Shown: piece after piece, positions 1 to 17,746 of the stretch
Layout of the letters: the number at the start of each line of letters is the position of its first letter
Numbering within the stretch: the first letter of the stretch is position 1
Assembly (NCBI GenBank): GCA_020081605.1
Contig: JAHREC010000013.1
Span: 7,068,001 to 7,132,000 of the forward strand
Source: Albifimbria verrucaria
Taxonomy: Eukaryota; Ascomycota; Sordariomycetes; Hypocreales; Stachybotryaceae
Direction: 5' to 3'
DNA length: 64,000 nucleotides
Translations under genes and position numbers: made by a program
Notes under the pieces: model-generated
Database searches by the model: none
What the model was told of the DNA's origin: nothing
Seen by the model: the letters and a program-made list of their open reading frames with translations, nothing else

Positions 1-5920
<5,920 letters not shown>

Positions 5921-6838
5921 ATCTGTATCTATCAACATATTAGATTATAAGGCAGATAAAAAGGGTAATTGCCTTCTATTTTCTATAGCTACGGACGTGG
6001 TGCTTATGTCTTCACCCGAATCAACTATAAGTCGAAATTATTTCGTCTTGCATCACTTCACGACAGTGGTGACCTGCCATACCTATGACGACCGAACTAT
6101 CTTACTCGGACATAGTAATCAGTAAGAGGCATTCGGAACATTCAATTAAACGGACGATTTCCATTAACTCCAATGGAGCAACAGCAATCTGTTTCACTCT
6201 TTGAAATAAACCGAGCCAAGTATCGTAGTGTGATCTGTAGCTAGTGAAGACCATAGCGCCGCAACGGCGGTCATCATGGAAGACCGAAGCCCGCGCTAGC
6301 TCGGCATTAGCAGTGTCCGAAGACCGATATTTTCGACGCACAACATACCCAAAGCAGCAAATCTGTGGATCACTCATAGGCGCTTGATGCCAGGTACATG
6401 TGTTCCATCGTGATGTCAAACTAGTTACCCGATTTGCATATGTAGCAGGGGTCGATCTCATCGGATAAGATCGGTCTCCATGCATGGTGAGATCAGAGCA
6501 AGTTTAATTCATCGATACGAACTACCAGACGAGATTCCATGGAACCTAGAGTCGTACTACAGGGTAGTGCACCAATCTGAAGAAGCAGATCGCACTTTTT
6601 CTGCGCTTGATTCACCCTTTTACTAGGCACAATTCAATTGAATGTTTTGAATGTTCGGCTCTTGGTCAAACTACAGTGTAAGAACTGGAGCACTTGGACG
6701 ACAAATGGATAATATTTCTCTCTCTAGTGACTACTTGTCTCTCTATACATGGATATTATTGAAATTTCTCACAACAAATTGAATGAAGCCATCAAGCATT
6801 AATTAGACGCTCTATGAGATGCTTTGAGCTTGAATCCT
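5921..6838. other. Intergenic region between catalase-peroxidase and RTA1 gene
   Basis: Holds the 3' flanks of two converging genes. A 127-codon open frame on the minus strand (6102-6485) has no recognisable motif, leader or intron, and I regard it as probably spurious. Confidence 0.4.
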
Positions 6839-7784
6839 TCAAGAGCTACCAATTGGTTCACCTTGTTGAGCCTTGTTTCGTGTCTTGAGGTGAAAATCAG
6901 CTTCAGCCCAGCGTCTCTGGAAGGCCAAGCCCGGGTGACAAATGGTAAGACAGATGCATGCTATGAGAATCAGAACGGCCTCGAGGGCAAAGAAAAGAGC
7001 TTCGTTTCGTGCAAGGCTACTGCGAATACCTTGGCTGAGCTCAGCTACTCGGTAAGCAGTGCGAATAAAGATGCAGAATGTGGCAACGGCAAGAGCTAAA
7101 TGCACTTGATTAGTAGCTGTTCCCTACCTGATAAGAGTTAAAACCTACCGGCTAGAAATATGCGGAATTTACGCGAATGCTGCAGAGAGCGGAAGGACTC
7201 ATTCCAGTTTGACTTGTTCCTATACACAGAATAGGCAAAATGGCAGGACAAGCAGACGTAAATAGCGATGGCTGCCAGATGGATCGACAAGCCAGCCTGT
7301 AGGATGCTGAGGGCCCTATCAAACTCGGCCGGAGTAAGATCGTCCCCACCAACCATAGCGCCTCCAGCCGATTGTAAAATCAAGGCGAAAAAGTCCAGAA
7401 TCATAAACGTGACGGTGATGGTTCGTGGGCGGAAGTAAGAGAGGTGTTCACCAAACACAATGATGATGCGAGCGAGACATAGGTAAACAGCAGCACTTAG
7501 GAATGCTGGGCCGACCGTGATGGGCAAAATATACCTGCAAAAATGAGCCCAAAGCGAACGATGAGAAACTAGGCAAACAAACATACGTTACAAAGCTGCC
7601 CTTGCCAAAGTGTAGTTGGACCCGGCCCACAAATGCAATGACTTCGAGTATGAGGCCAGCGAACATGCCGAAGAGAAACCCCAATTCTTGTACTTGATAC
7701 CGAGGAAAATTTGAGGTGGAAGGAGCAGGCCGTAAGCTGCTGCAAAAAGGCATTGCCTCCCAAGCTGTACGTCGCCGACGACAT
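6839..7784 (-). CDS. RTA1-family multi-pass membrane protein, two frameshifts
   Basis: Member of the fungal RTA1/RTM1 family, seven-helix plasma-membrane proteins tied to resistance against toxic lipophilic compounds and to lipid translocation. Exons are 7587-7784, 7149-7534 and 6839-7095. Family landmarks in order: the helix ending PQIFLGIKYKNWGF, the acidic segment GLILEVIAFVGR, GPAFLSAAVYLCLARII, and the LILQSAGGAM stretch near the end of helix five, followed by two more helices and a short polar tail. Two one-base deletions in exon 1 need repair (A-run 7744-7748 and C-run 7679-7682 on the plus strand). Restored length is 280 aa, slightly short of the usual 300 or so. It is divergent from a Zn2Cys6 regulator across 628 bp, so co-regulation is possible. 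Confidence 0.88.
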
Positions 7785-8412
7785 TGTTGCTGTTTTGTCG
7801 TGGTCTCGACCCTGAATTATTCGAAAGGTTGCTGAGAAGAAGTAGAGAGCATGAATTTCTAGAAACGCAAATCGAAGAAAAAGTAGTTTTTCTTATACAA
7901 GACAACTCTTGCACTTAGATCTTTACAGAGCTGGCGAATCAAGCTTAAATGGACCTCGAAGCTTTTAAATCAAGGCATCATCAGACTGCTGTCATCTTTA
8001 AGGTAGATGCCAAGACGCAAATGTCCGACAAGGTTACTACAGCCCCTGCAAAAGCCGAGAGCTGGAACATCGATTGGATAATTAGACGAACGAACCAATC
8101 AGATTCAAGAATGCCTTTCCCGTCGAGCTCCACCTGGAAGTCCTCGGATGTCCGAGCTATTCGTAGCGCGAGCTGTCAATTGAATGGCGGTGCACTTGTG
8201 CAGTTTTCACACCTACCTAGCACCAACAGCATTTATCATTTTTTAATCCTTGGCCAGTTTCATATTTTGCGGGACAGTCTTCCATATTTCATTTCATTGA
8301 CGGACCCGAGCGGCTATTTCCGTCGCGCGGGCCTTAATCCTGCTCCTTGCACCAGGTTTCCCAAAAGAGTTTCGAGCTACGGTGCCACGTTTGGAGTACA
8401 CAGACCTTGGCA
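7785..8412. promoter_or_regulatory. Shared divergent intergenic region, RTA1 gene and Zn2Cys6 gene
   Basis: 628 bp between the start codons of two outward-facing genes, so it must contain both promoters. Open frames here (for example 7949-8416) overlap the region without family resemblance. I see no convincing operator. Confidence 0.45.
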
Positions 8413-9977
8413 ATGAAGCCAGCTCCTGGAAACAGACGCGCAAAACACACCCGGTCCAAGTCTGGGTGTGGTGTATGCCGGTTAGCACCATTTTGGCCCC
8501 TTCTTGATAATAGGAGGGATTTTATACAAGATCTATGCTGACGACTTCCGAGAGTGCGCCGTGTACGATGCGATCAAGCACGTCCAACATGCCTCAAGTG
8601 CTCAAGCACCGGGCGCACTTGTGATGGATATCCTTCACCGCGTTTGGAACCAGCCCAAGGCAGCACAGTGGTTTCAACCTCGGCCAGGATACGGAGCAAG
8701 GACGTCCTGTCTTCGTGGACAGCCCTTTATGAGCCGGCTGGGATAGCGGAGATTGAACAGCGACTTCTTATATTCTATGAGAACAGCACTTCACTTGAAT
8801 TAGGTGGGGACTTTCAAGACGACTTCTGGGGAAAAATGGTTCTTCAGATAAGTCATCGTGTACCCTTCATACGCTACGCTATTTTAGCTTTGACTCATCT
8901 CCATGTTATGCATTGCACCAAGGAGTCACCCCACATCCACCAAACCAGGCAGTCGATCTCGCCAACTTTGAACATCATGCCACATATTATTATTCGAAAA
9001 CTATAGAGCTCCTAAATAATCACATCAATTCGAACAAGTGGGCTTCTCTTGAAGAAACCTTACTCTGTTGCGTGTTGTGTATTAGATTCGAATGGATATC
9101 TGGGAATCTAACGGCAGCGCTCGTACACTTGCGAAGTAGCCTCAACATTTTGCGGCAATGGCACGCAGCAAGTTCATCAAACTCACCCACGGCGACATCA
9201 TTCAGATCACCTGGAGGCTACTTGATCAGAACCACGATATCTCCTATTTATATGCAACTTGCTTTGGAGGCATCTATGCTTGCTGCTGAAGCGGGTTCTG
9301 TGCCTCTGCCTCCTCCACCGATGGAACCAGTAACTCCACACGGTTTCAGAACACTTAAAGATGCCTGAGATAGTCTCTATGATATTCTTGGAGACGAGCA
9401 TCTGACTATACGCCGTCTGGGCAAGCAAGCAAGAGGATCAAGCCAGTCGAACCAAAAGAATCCCACAATGGAGCGATTTAACCAATGGTCAGTTTCTTTG
9501 ACATCTCTTCTAGGCAAGGTTGATGCCGACAACTGTGATCCAACTCCTGCAATTCTAGTTTTACGTATCTGGCATAAAATAGTGAGAATTATGCTGGAAA
9601 ACACGCGTAAAAACGACGAATGTGTTTTTGACTGCTACGGTCGAGAATTTTCCGAAGCTATAGAGCTTGCAACTACTCTGCATGCTCTGAAGACAGGGAC
9701 ATTCTCTGTTGATACTTCCCTTAATCCTGCCTTATTCTATGCCGCCATAAAATGTCGAGAACCTACCATACGACGTAGAGCGATTGGGTTATTGATCGGT
9801 TTGCCGCGACAAGATAGGCTACAAGATAGCCCATTGGCGGTACGGCTTGCGTCTCATATAGTTGAACAGGAGGAGATTGCAGCTGGATGTATTGTGCGTA
9901 GTGAGAGTGACGTGAGTCGAGCTGCAAGGATGAATGTAAAACTGTCTACTTGGGAAGAGTCGCAGGACAAGGAATAA
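8413..9977 (+). CDS. Zn2Cys6 transcription factor with frameshift and in-frame stop
   Basis: Nuclear binuclear-cluster regulator. Exons are 8413-8480 and 8553-9977. The zinc cluster spans the intron: CGVC in exon 1, then the rest ending TCLKCSSTGRTC, with spacing C-x2-C-x6-C-x6-C-x2-C-x6-C. A basic N-terminus (NRRAKHTRSK) precedes it. The central part (FWGKMVLQISHRVPFIRYAI) resembles the regulatory region of Upc2/sterol-uptake-control-like fungal regulators. A one-base deletion in the C-run 8929-8932 shifts the frame. Further on, TGA at 9366-9368 stops an otherwise open frame that continues to 9977; CGA to TGA would explain it. Restored length is 497 aa. This is the only gene here with a substitution-type break, so true loss of function is more plausible than for its neighbours. 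Confidence 0.82.
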
Positions 9978-10789
9978 AGTCCCACTAAATCCATTATAAA
10001 AACGACATGCACGTCCATGTCCAGCTCCAACAAGTCTGTTTTACAATGTGGGAGTTTAATCAGAAGTCGACAGAAATTAGCTCTTGAATGTCGGAGTAAA
10101 AGCACAGCGCCCTTCCGAGAGCAAACTTCGCTCATTCAATTTATCACTAACTGAATTGAACCATGTTATGATGATTTCTAAATGCCCCATCCATATTTGA
10201 ATCTGACCATGTGTATACCTAGCCAAGCTCCACAGTTTTGCACCATGCCATATATCCCCATGATAACTGAAAAGTCTAGCAGCTACTGGCCATCTCCGTC
10301 CCATTTGACTCTTATTTATCATCTTATCAGATTAAGTGTAGTCCGCACCCACTTACTTCATCACTTACGCGTATCTTACTCTTATGAAGTTGTACTAACT
10401 CAACGCGGTGCTTATAAGTACAGTCCTCCATGACCTTCCTTGGATACAGACATTACGCCAGCTTTCCTCTCTTATTGCCACCCTACCCCAAAATTTGTAG
10501 GGGAGAAATTGAGGTTGACCCCTATCTATTCTTAGGGTTAGGGGTTAATGCGAAGACATTCATTTACTGAATGGCGACTACTCAGCACACTTACAGCCAC
10601 AAAAGTTGGCTGTCTGGAGAAAATGTATTTGGTTGATATAATGGCATATGTATTACATTGTTCTTTTTCTCATGTGTTTCTGTAATTTCCACTTGTGATA
10701 GCTAGTTAGCAAGTTAGCAAATACAAGTTAGGTCAAGTTTGATACTATTCGCATACAGATAGTGTAATGGTTATACCTAAGAACTCATC
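9978..10789. other. Intergenic region with short telomere-like motif
   Basis: Lies between the regulator and the 3' end of the endoglucanase gene. No coding sequence recognised. Two telomere-type units followed by GTTAA lie at 10532-10547; the rest is AT-rich. Confidence 0.5.
10532..10547 (+). repeat. Interstitial telomere-like motif (two TTAGGG units)
   Basis: TTAGGGTTAGGG is followed directly by GTTAA. Two units are too few to be a telomere relic with confidence. In fungi such telobox motifs also occur in promoters. Confidence 0.4.
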
Positions 10790-11770
10790 CTAAATACATT
10801 GAGAGTACCATTGATTGGAAGCCGTACATTTGCCCGCCGTGCAACAAGTTGGCCCAGTCCATCCCTGACCGCCACATTGTGCCCATTGTGCCGCACAGGT
10901 TCCACCTCCTCCGCCGCCGCCGTTTCCTCCATCCCCACCAGTTGCAGAAAGGGAGACACTGTAGCCAAGTGTGCTGAATTTGGCGTTGCTGCCAGTGAAA
11001 GGCTCGGTGCCGGCACCGATAGAATACACACACTGTGAGTTGGGGTATCCTTGTGAGGAGACGAGATATTTTACGAAATTGTTGAGGTCGCCGCTGAAGT
11101 TCTTCTGTTGGGAAGATGCAACGAAACTAAACACAGTCATTTGACCATTCGGGCCCTTGTAGAGTTTCCAGGAGACGCCGCCAATGTTCGGAGTCGCGAT
11201 AGGTGAGCCAGAAGAACTAATAGGGCCAGCACCACCTAGCGCGCCCAGCCAGATCATTATTTCGTACTGTGCGGTAGTTCCGCAATCGCTGTTACTGAAC
11301 AAGTCGTACGCCACATTTGCGATTACGTTCGACCCGGTGTAGCTGCCTATGTTAGACATATGGTTTGGCATAAATGACTGATTCGAATGATACTTACTCC
11401 CACTGCCACTTTGATGGGATAGAAGAAATTGCAGAGGCTCTAGCAGCCGGAGCCTGCAACACAGCATTGGGGTATGACTTGACATTGTATGGCCCACCGC
11501 TCCACGACCAGGTTGCAGACCACTTTAGGAGACCGCTAGAAATGCCGTCCACAGTAAGACATTGAGATCCCGTGCCGCTGTCCTTGCCCCAAAGATTGTT
11601 ATAGACTGTAAACCCCCTGTCTGTACAGAGTCCCATTGCCCACAGAGAGTTGTTGCTCGCTTGTCCAAGGGCTGTGTCCTCGTTGGCTTGTCGTCATGCA
11701 CAGCATGTGGTGCTGCAGCTGCCAGGCCACCGAAAATACTGAAAATTGTTACAAGCTTCATCTTGCTCAT
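10790..11770 (-). CDS. GH12 endo-beta-1,4-glucanase with C-terminal CBM1, one frameshift
   Basis: Secreted endoglucanase or xyloglucanase of glycoside hydrolase family 12. Exons are 11398-11770 and 10790-11342. It starts [10 protein letters not shown] (MKLV at 11761 is an alternative start), with a signal peptide ending near AAAAPHA and a short propeptide ending in the Kex2-type pair KR before [12 protein letters not shown]12 hallmarks follow: YNNLWG, the nucleophile Glu in YEIMIWLG, and the acid/base Glu in [10 protein letters not shown]. After a Gly-rich linker comes a CBM1 with [14 protein letters not shown] and NQWYSQC. A one-base deletion in the C-run 11613-11617 (plus strand) separates the leader from the catalytic part; restored length is 308 aa. 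The upstream region has a TATA box and an XlnR-type GGCTAA. Confidence 0.94.
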
Positions 11771-11830
11771 ATATCCCTCTTAACAATTGTCGACAAGATA
11801 AGCTCTCCATCATTGCTCCGGGGAGCGTAA

Positions 11831-11836
11831 TTTATA
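11831..11836 (-). promoter_or_regulatory. TATA box of the GH12 gene
   Basis: TATAAA on the minus strand, about 60 bp before the start codon at 11770. Confidence 0.55.
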
Positions 11837-12072
11837 AGAGTTTCGAACCACACCTTAACGTCAGTTGGTAATGTGCAACACGTGACAAATCTGGAGTGCC
11901 GGCATGATTTTGCCCCAGTTCAGAACACCCAACTTTCTATTGGTGGATTTGTGTAATATGGCACCCCTAGCCCTTTGATGTCGCGGAGTAGTCCTGTCCG
12001 TTTGTCAACGTCAGTAAGTCCCTAGATCAGTAACAAGGACCTCGAGGGTAGGTAATCCCCTGCAGTATGTCA

Positions 12073-12082
12073 AGTATTAGCC
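12073..12082 (-). promoter_or_regulatory. GGCTAATACT, XlnR/Xyr1-type site upstream of the GH12 gene
   Basis: Contains the GGCTAA core known for XlnR/Xyr1 regulators of (hemi)cellulase genes, 312 bp before the start codon. The same ten bases occur upstream of the CBM1 feruloyl esterase at 61206-61215. Function is inferred. Confidence 0.45.
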
Positions 12083-13119
12083 AGAGATGACGGGCCCCGG
12101 ATTAAAAGAAGGAGGTCGTTCGACACTCGTCCGGGATGCGAAGTGGTCATTAATCAAGACTGTCCAAATCTTATTCATAATCAGCAATTTTAATGCGAGG
12201 AGACTTTGTTCGCGCACAGGATGAGGAAAGAGAATGGATTTAGCAGGTCATACCCTTTTTTATCTTAATCCTATGTTGTTGTTGTAATACAAGTTTCTTA
12301 ACCAAATTTCCATTCGTTTGTGGATAAACATATGTGTATGAAATTCTTCCGGATATCACAGATGTTCAACAGTGCTGTTGCAGCGCAATGCACCACGACA
12401 GAATGGGTAAGTTTGATAATGTATGAAAAGTCTTCCTGCTGGGTTCAACGGCAACACTCGACGATTCCGACCATACATGTTGCTGGCGATAACTCAAATC
12501 CGTCAATAAAATCACTAGCAAACTTGCAACAAAAATGTGAACCTACTTGTTTTTGGCGCATATTCCATACAGAATGTTGACACGACCAGGGCAATTATTC
12601 TTCTCCCATCGAACTACTTAGTCAATGCTCCAGAGGCAAGAAACTAGGCCCCATGAGTATTAATCATTGAGCATCAATTAGATTTTCGGTAATCCATCAA
12701 TTGAAATGCATATTAGTATTGCTCCTACTATTGCCAGTTCTCTGCTACACGAAGGGAATGGTGTACTCACTAAATCTACAAACCTGTACAGGGTTTAAAT
12801 GATGGGATTTGGTGCACGTATAAGGCCTGAATTCCTAGCAGCTTCTTTGGCTAGCATGGGTGATCGTTGTGATGTATTTTTGTAATTCAAGGAAGTATTA
12901 GCAAATTTCGTGGGAATAAATAGTCTAGAGAACTAAGAAATCTAGCTCATGTCATGTTGGCCCCAATTGGGTGAACCTCTCCTACACTTGTCATGATCTA
13001 GAACAAGGGAAAGATAATGACACAGATAGGTTTCAGGACTCCCCAAAAGTTGTGTTCAAGTTGGAAATAGGCGTTGTCGTGCATAGGCAAATTTAATAGG
13101 CCTCTGTCTTAAGCAGCCT

Positions 13120-13509
13120 CTATTCTCCATTCCTCACCAACTCCATGTCTTTAATGGCTCCCAACAACGCATAAACAGCATCGTTGACAGGGACGTCAAT
13201 GCGGCCAAAAAGGCTCTCTGCTCGCTTCGCTATGGGAGCACTGATAACTAGTTTGGACATACCAAGTCCGACGATTCTTTCACCGTGTGATTTTATTATC
13301 TAACAAGATTAGCCGACCTACGTGGCTGTCACACACAGACGCAACGAGTTGGTGGCTTACGGCCAGGTCATAGATGATGCATGATATCCGAAGCTGGAAC
13401 AACCTCTCATGATGGATTAGATAAGATGAGCTATTGTCAGCAACAGAGAAGCTGTGGGTTTTAAACCTAGATTGAATTGCAAAAAGCTCAAAGAGGATGT
13501 TTTAGGGTG
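13120..13509 (-). pseudogene. 3' fragment of an unrecognised gene
   Basis: Two open segments, 13361-13509 and 13120-13299, join through a plausible intron (donor GTAAGC at 13360, acceptor TTAG at 13300). They give about 109 residues with protein-like composition, including HHERLFQLRISCIIYDLA and SAPIAKRAESLFGRIDVPVN, and end at a stop. No initiating ATG or upstream coding sequence is visible, because the frame is closed by a stop just upstream. It may be the tail of a lost gene, or the last exons of a gene whose 5' part I cannot see. The family is not recognised. Confidence 0.4.
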
Positions 13510-14509
13510 ATTGGTAGACTACACATGTCTCTATTATTCGTCAAAATTTGTAGAAACTTTACTAAGAGCATGCTACTTGGAAATAAATGTGAGCTCTGCG
13601 TGTTATTGGGTGAGAACCCGAGAAAATGGTTTCCGTTTGAACGGTTATAGTCTAGGGCTAAGGTGCAATGATCAACATCACTTGCTTTACTTGCATTGTG
13701 ATTGGTTTTGTGATGAGTATAGAACTCCAATCATCAGCATTGGCGATTGAGCACTTTCAGGCTAAGACAGCATACGAAAACTTGATGGCATACGTTGTTG
13801 GGACCTACGGAGGAAAACGAAAGTGGATAAGATCTTCAATCAGCAAAAACCAAGACAGTGTAGCTAGTCTGTTAAAGCAAAACTAGACAATTGTGCCAAG
13901 ACTCATAGCCGCTTCATGTGCGTTTAGAATTTCGCTCCCATACCATTCCCTCGAGGATAAATTCTCTCTATTCCTCGCTGCATTATTGCAACGACAGCAG
14001 CGAGACTTACATTAATGCCGTTTCTCATCCACTTCGTTAGTGACGTTGCATCCAATAGATATGAAGGCAATGAGGAGAAGTAGGAACGGTTAAGTGGGGA
14101 TGTGTTAATGGAGTTATAATCGCACCAGTCGGCCGACAGGAAAATCCTCACCAGACCCCTCATGGTCAAAGAATACGAGATCCCACATGCATTCTTCTCC
14201 GCAAATTTCCAATGATGGCCGAGTGCGCATATGTAATGGTTTTCTCAGGTTCGTCAAAACCCTGCTATCTGGCATAAAGAAGGTCAATGGTTAAAACCCA
14301 TCTCTCTGGGCTGCTGGTATGCGTTGGCGCTTGTTATTACTTCATAGCCAATTTAGACTGGCGTGTAGTTTAGGCATTTACAAACAGGCCAAACGAGCCC
14401 TTAATAACCTAGGAAGAAACTATCAAATACGAGGTACAGGAATTTTGCCATGACAACCGCACAAAGATGTGACTTGTGATGTTGACACTCTCAGGCCCTA
14501 GCTTCCGAT
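13510..14509. other. Intergenic region before the GH127-type gene
   Basis: Nothing supportable as a gene; contains the promoter of the downstream glycosidase. Confidence 0.5.
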
Positions 14510-17500
14510 ATGGCTTTCAGCCTACTTTGGCTCGTACAAACCTTGACATTTCATGTCATTTTCGTGATTTGCCATAATGCCGATCACATCAGCACATCTG
14601 AGGACGTTGCTGGTTTGGCAGAAGATCTAGGTCCAAGGGCCTCTACCCCGTTACAACCATTTCGTCTTGATCAAGTGAGGCTTGGCAGTGGCTTGCTACA
14701 GGAAAAGCGCGACCGAGTCAAACAGTTTTTACGTAGTTACGATGAACGAAGATATCTAGTATTATTCAACAACCAAGCCGGCCGTCCGAACCCAGATGGC
14801 ATTGCTGTACCGGGAGGGTGGGAAGACGGTGGGCTCCTCAGTGGACACTGGGCGGGTCACTTCATGACTGCACTCTCGCAAGCTTATGCCGACCAAAATG
14901 AAACAGTCTACAAGGACAAACTCGATTGGATAGTCAACGAGCTTGGTGCTTGTCAAGATGCAATCACCGCACGAATGAAGAACGGAAGCGGCGGAGGAGG
15001 ACAAGAACCGACAGACTCAGTGGTCGGTCGCATCAAAGGAGATTTGGGAACGCCTTGCGATTGAATGGGACCAGCCAGGCTCGATATGTGACTTTACCTC
15101 AGGAGACAATTAACCAGTTGGGAGATTTCACCATTGCGAGCTGGGTTAACCTAGACTCTACCCAGACTTGGGGCCGTCTCTTCGACTTTGGTCAAGATGC
15201 GACCCTCAATATGTTCCTCACCCCACGCTCTGGTGCCGTTGGCAATGTGCCACGGTTTGCCATCACCACAGGGGCTCAAGCCAAGAACAGCAAATCAACG
15301 GTAAAGAGGCTCTTCCTATCGGTCAATGGGTTCACATAGCGGTTACTCTAGCGGGAGGCACCGGTATAATGTATGTGAATGGCCAGGTGTCTGGCACGAA
15401 TAACGCGATGACTTTGAACCCTACCAACCTCAATAACCCGGGAAATCGTTGGATTGGCCGCTCTCAGTATGGCGACCCAACCCTGAATGCGGGCATTGAC
15501 GAGTTCCATGTCTTCAACCGTGCGCTGACTGCTGCAGAAGTGCAGTCCTTACAAACCAGTGCGGCGGGATCAGCTACTACTGGTCATATCGCCTGGTATC
15601 AGTTTGATGAGAAAGATGGGGCCGGCATCAAAGATTCTTCCCCAAATGGTCGTGATGCTGGAGTTGTTGGCTCCGATGAAGGCTCTGGTGGTGATAGTAA
15701 CTGGATACCAACGCATCCTGGCTATCTCGGAGCGCTTCCCGAGGACACGGTCCTGCGTCTAGGACCTCCGCGCTGGGCGGTGTACGGCGGCAATGCCAAC
15801 ACCAATACTTGGGCGCCATGGTACACTCAACATAAGATCATGCGAGGGCTTTTGGACGCTTATTATAACACAAAGAACGTGAAAGCACTTGAAGTTGTCA
15901 AGAAGATGGCCAATTGGGCGCACCTCGCGCTCACTATCGGTGACAAGAACCAACCGGGCTACAAGGGCAACCTAACCAGAGACGACCTGAACTATATGTG
16001 GGATCTTTATATCGCCGGAGAGTTTGGGGGTGCCAATGAGGTCTTCCCGAGATTTATAAGTTGACCGGCGATACTCGCCACTTGCAAACTGCAAAAGCGT
16101 TTGACAACCGAGAGTCACTTTTTGGGTCGGCGGTAGCGAACCGTGATATTCTTGTTGTAACACCGCAGAACAAACCAGGTCGGCGCCGCGCTGAGAGGCT
16201 ACATGCCAACACGCATGTGCCTCAGTTTGTTGGCTATATGAGGATATACGAACACAGTGGAGACGATGAATACTTCACAGCCGCCAAGAACTTTTATGGC
16301 TGGGTAGTGCCGCATCGCGAATTTGCCAGTGGCGGTACCGGCGGTAACTACCCTGGTTCTAATGACAACACTGAATTGTTTCAAAATCGTGGCAACATCG
16401 CCAATGCTATTGCCAAAGGCGGTGCTGAGACATGCACTTCATATAACATGCTGAAGCTAGGTCGTGATCTGTTTCGGTACGAGAATAATGCGGCATACAT
16501 GGACAGCTATGAACGTGGCCTCTTCAATATGATCGCGGGATCTCGTAAGGATGCGGCTAGCGACAGTGACCCGCTCCTTACGTATTTCCAACCTCTCACT
16601 CCTGGCTCTGGTCGTAGCTATGGTAATACCGGCACCTGTTGTGGCGGGACAGGATTGGAAAGTCATACCAAGTATCAGGAGACGGTGTATTTTCGATCTG
16701 CAGATGGATCACAGCTTTGGGTGAATCTGTATATTCCTTCTACGCTGACATGGGCTGAGAAGGGCTTGATCATCAAACAGGACACAAATTTCCCACGGGG
16801 AGACGTGTCCAAATTCACGATTACTGGACAAGGTCAGCTTGACATCAAACTTCGTGTGCCTGCCTGGGTTCGCAAGGGTTTTCAAGTGACCATAAACGGC
16901 ATTGCTCACCCCACGGTGGGACAGCCTGGCACATATCTGACTTTGACTCGAGCCTGGAAGACTGGTGATGTGATAGAAGTACGAATGCCGTTTACTGTTC
17001 GCACAGAGCGCGCTCTGGATCGCCCTGACACGCAAGCGCTTATGTGGGGCCCGGTTCTGCTCCAGATCTTGGGGAGCCCAAGTGGCGGGATGGGCAGCTT
17101 CTGGCAGCTATCCCTCTATCGTTACCTGAAGCTGGATGGAGACTACTCACGAGCAGCCATCCTGCGGTCCTCAAAAACAGAATCTGGCGACCAATTATTC
17201 ACAACCGCGAATAGTTCTCTAAACCTGCGCCCATATTACATTAGTGATACACAGCCCGTTTCATCATACTTCCGCCGCGTGGAGCCGAATGTTGTCTTCG
17301 GTACAATCGACACTGGGGTTCCTAATCGCAAGCGCAACGATGGCCTTCCCAACTACGATGTGCCAGTGACGAATATTCCGTCTCCAGGTACTGATGGGCC
17401 GACTTTCCTCGACTTGGTATGGGATCAGGCACCATTTGCCACACATGAAGCGTTCGTAACAGCCGTTTCCTCAGTTGCAAGCACTTTCGTTACCGCCAAG

Positions 17501-17572
17501 ACGTTCACCACGCAGGAGCGCGATGTGATAGTTCAGAGAGCAAGGCAGGCAGAAAGCCAGCTCAAGGTATAA
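14510..17572 (+). CDS. GH127-type (DUF1680) glycosidase with inserted LamG domain, three frameshifts
   Basis: Six-hairpin glycosidase of the GH127/GH146 group, whose characterised members are beta-L-arabinofuranosidases. The N-terminal leader suggests secretion. Domain order: first barrel helices (FRLDQVRLG, GGWEDGGLLSGHWAGHFMTA) to about residue 165; a LamG/concanavalin-like domain of about 200 residues (LRLNGTSQARYVTLP ... IDEFHVFNRALTAAEV); then the barrel resumes (TWAPWYTQHKIMRGLLDAYY). Metal and catalytic residues known for the family appear as E-x-C in GGAETCTSYNML and the Cys pair in GTCCGGTGLE. One-base deletions lie at 15043-15045, 15283-15286 and near 16049. Restored length is 1021 aa in a single exon. 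Substrate is inferred. Confidence 0.88.
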
Positions 17573-17746
17573 AATCATTGAGAGCAAATGATTTCTTGTG
17601 TCTACATTTAGCACCGCTTTGGCTTCATCCCTCATTCATTTCACCCTTCCTGTGTTCCACAGTCTTCTAATGTAGTAGCTTAGTAGGAAATTTCTGGTTT
17701 TGCTGAACTAGTACAAATTGTGTTGCATTCTTAATAAGGTCCAACG

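Larger units (their letters stand above)
11771..13119. other. Upstream region of the GH12 gene, no further gene seen
   Basis: The first 300 bp carry the endoglucanase promoter elements. The rest has only short unsupported open frames (for example 12320-12580). Confidence 0.5.

Noticed and set aside
6102..6485. 127-codon minus-strand open frame
   Set aside because: Length alone is not convincing; composition and lack of motif, intron or leader give no support.
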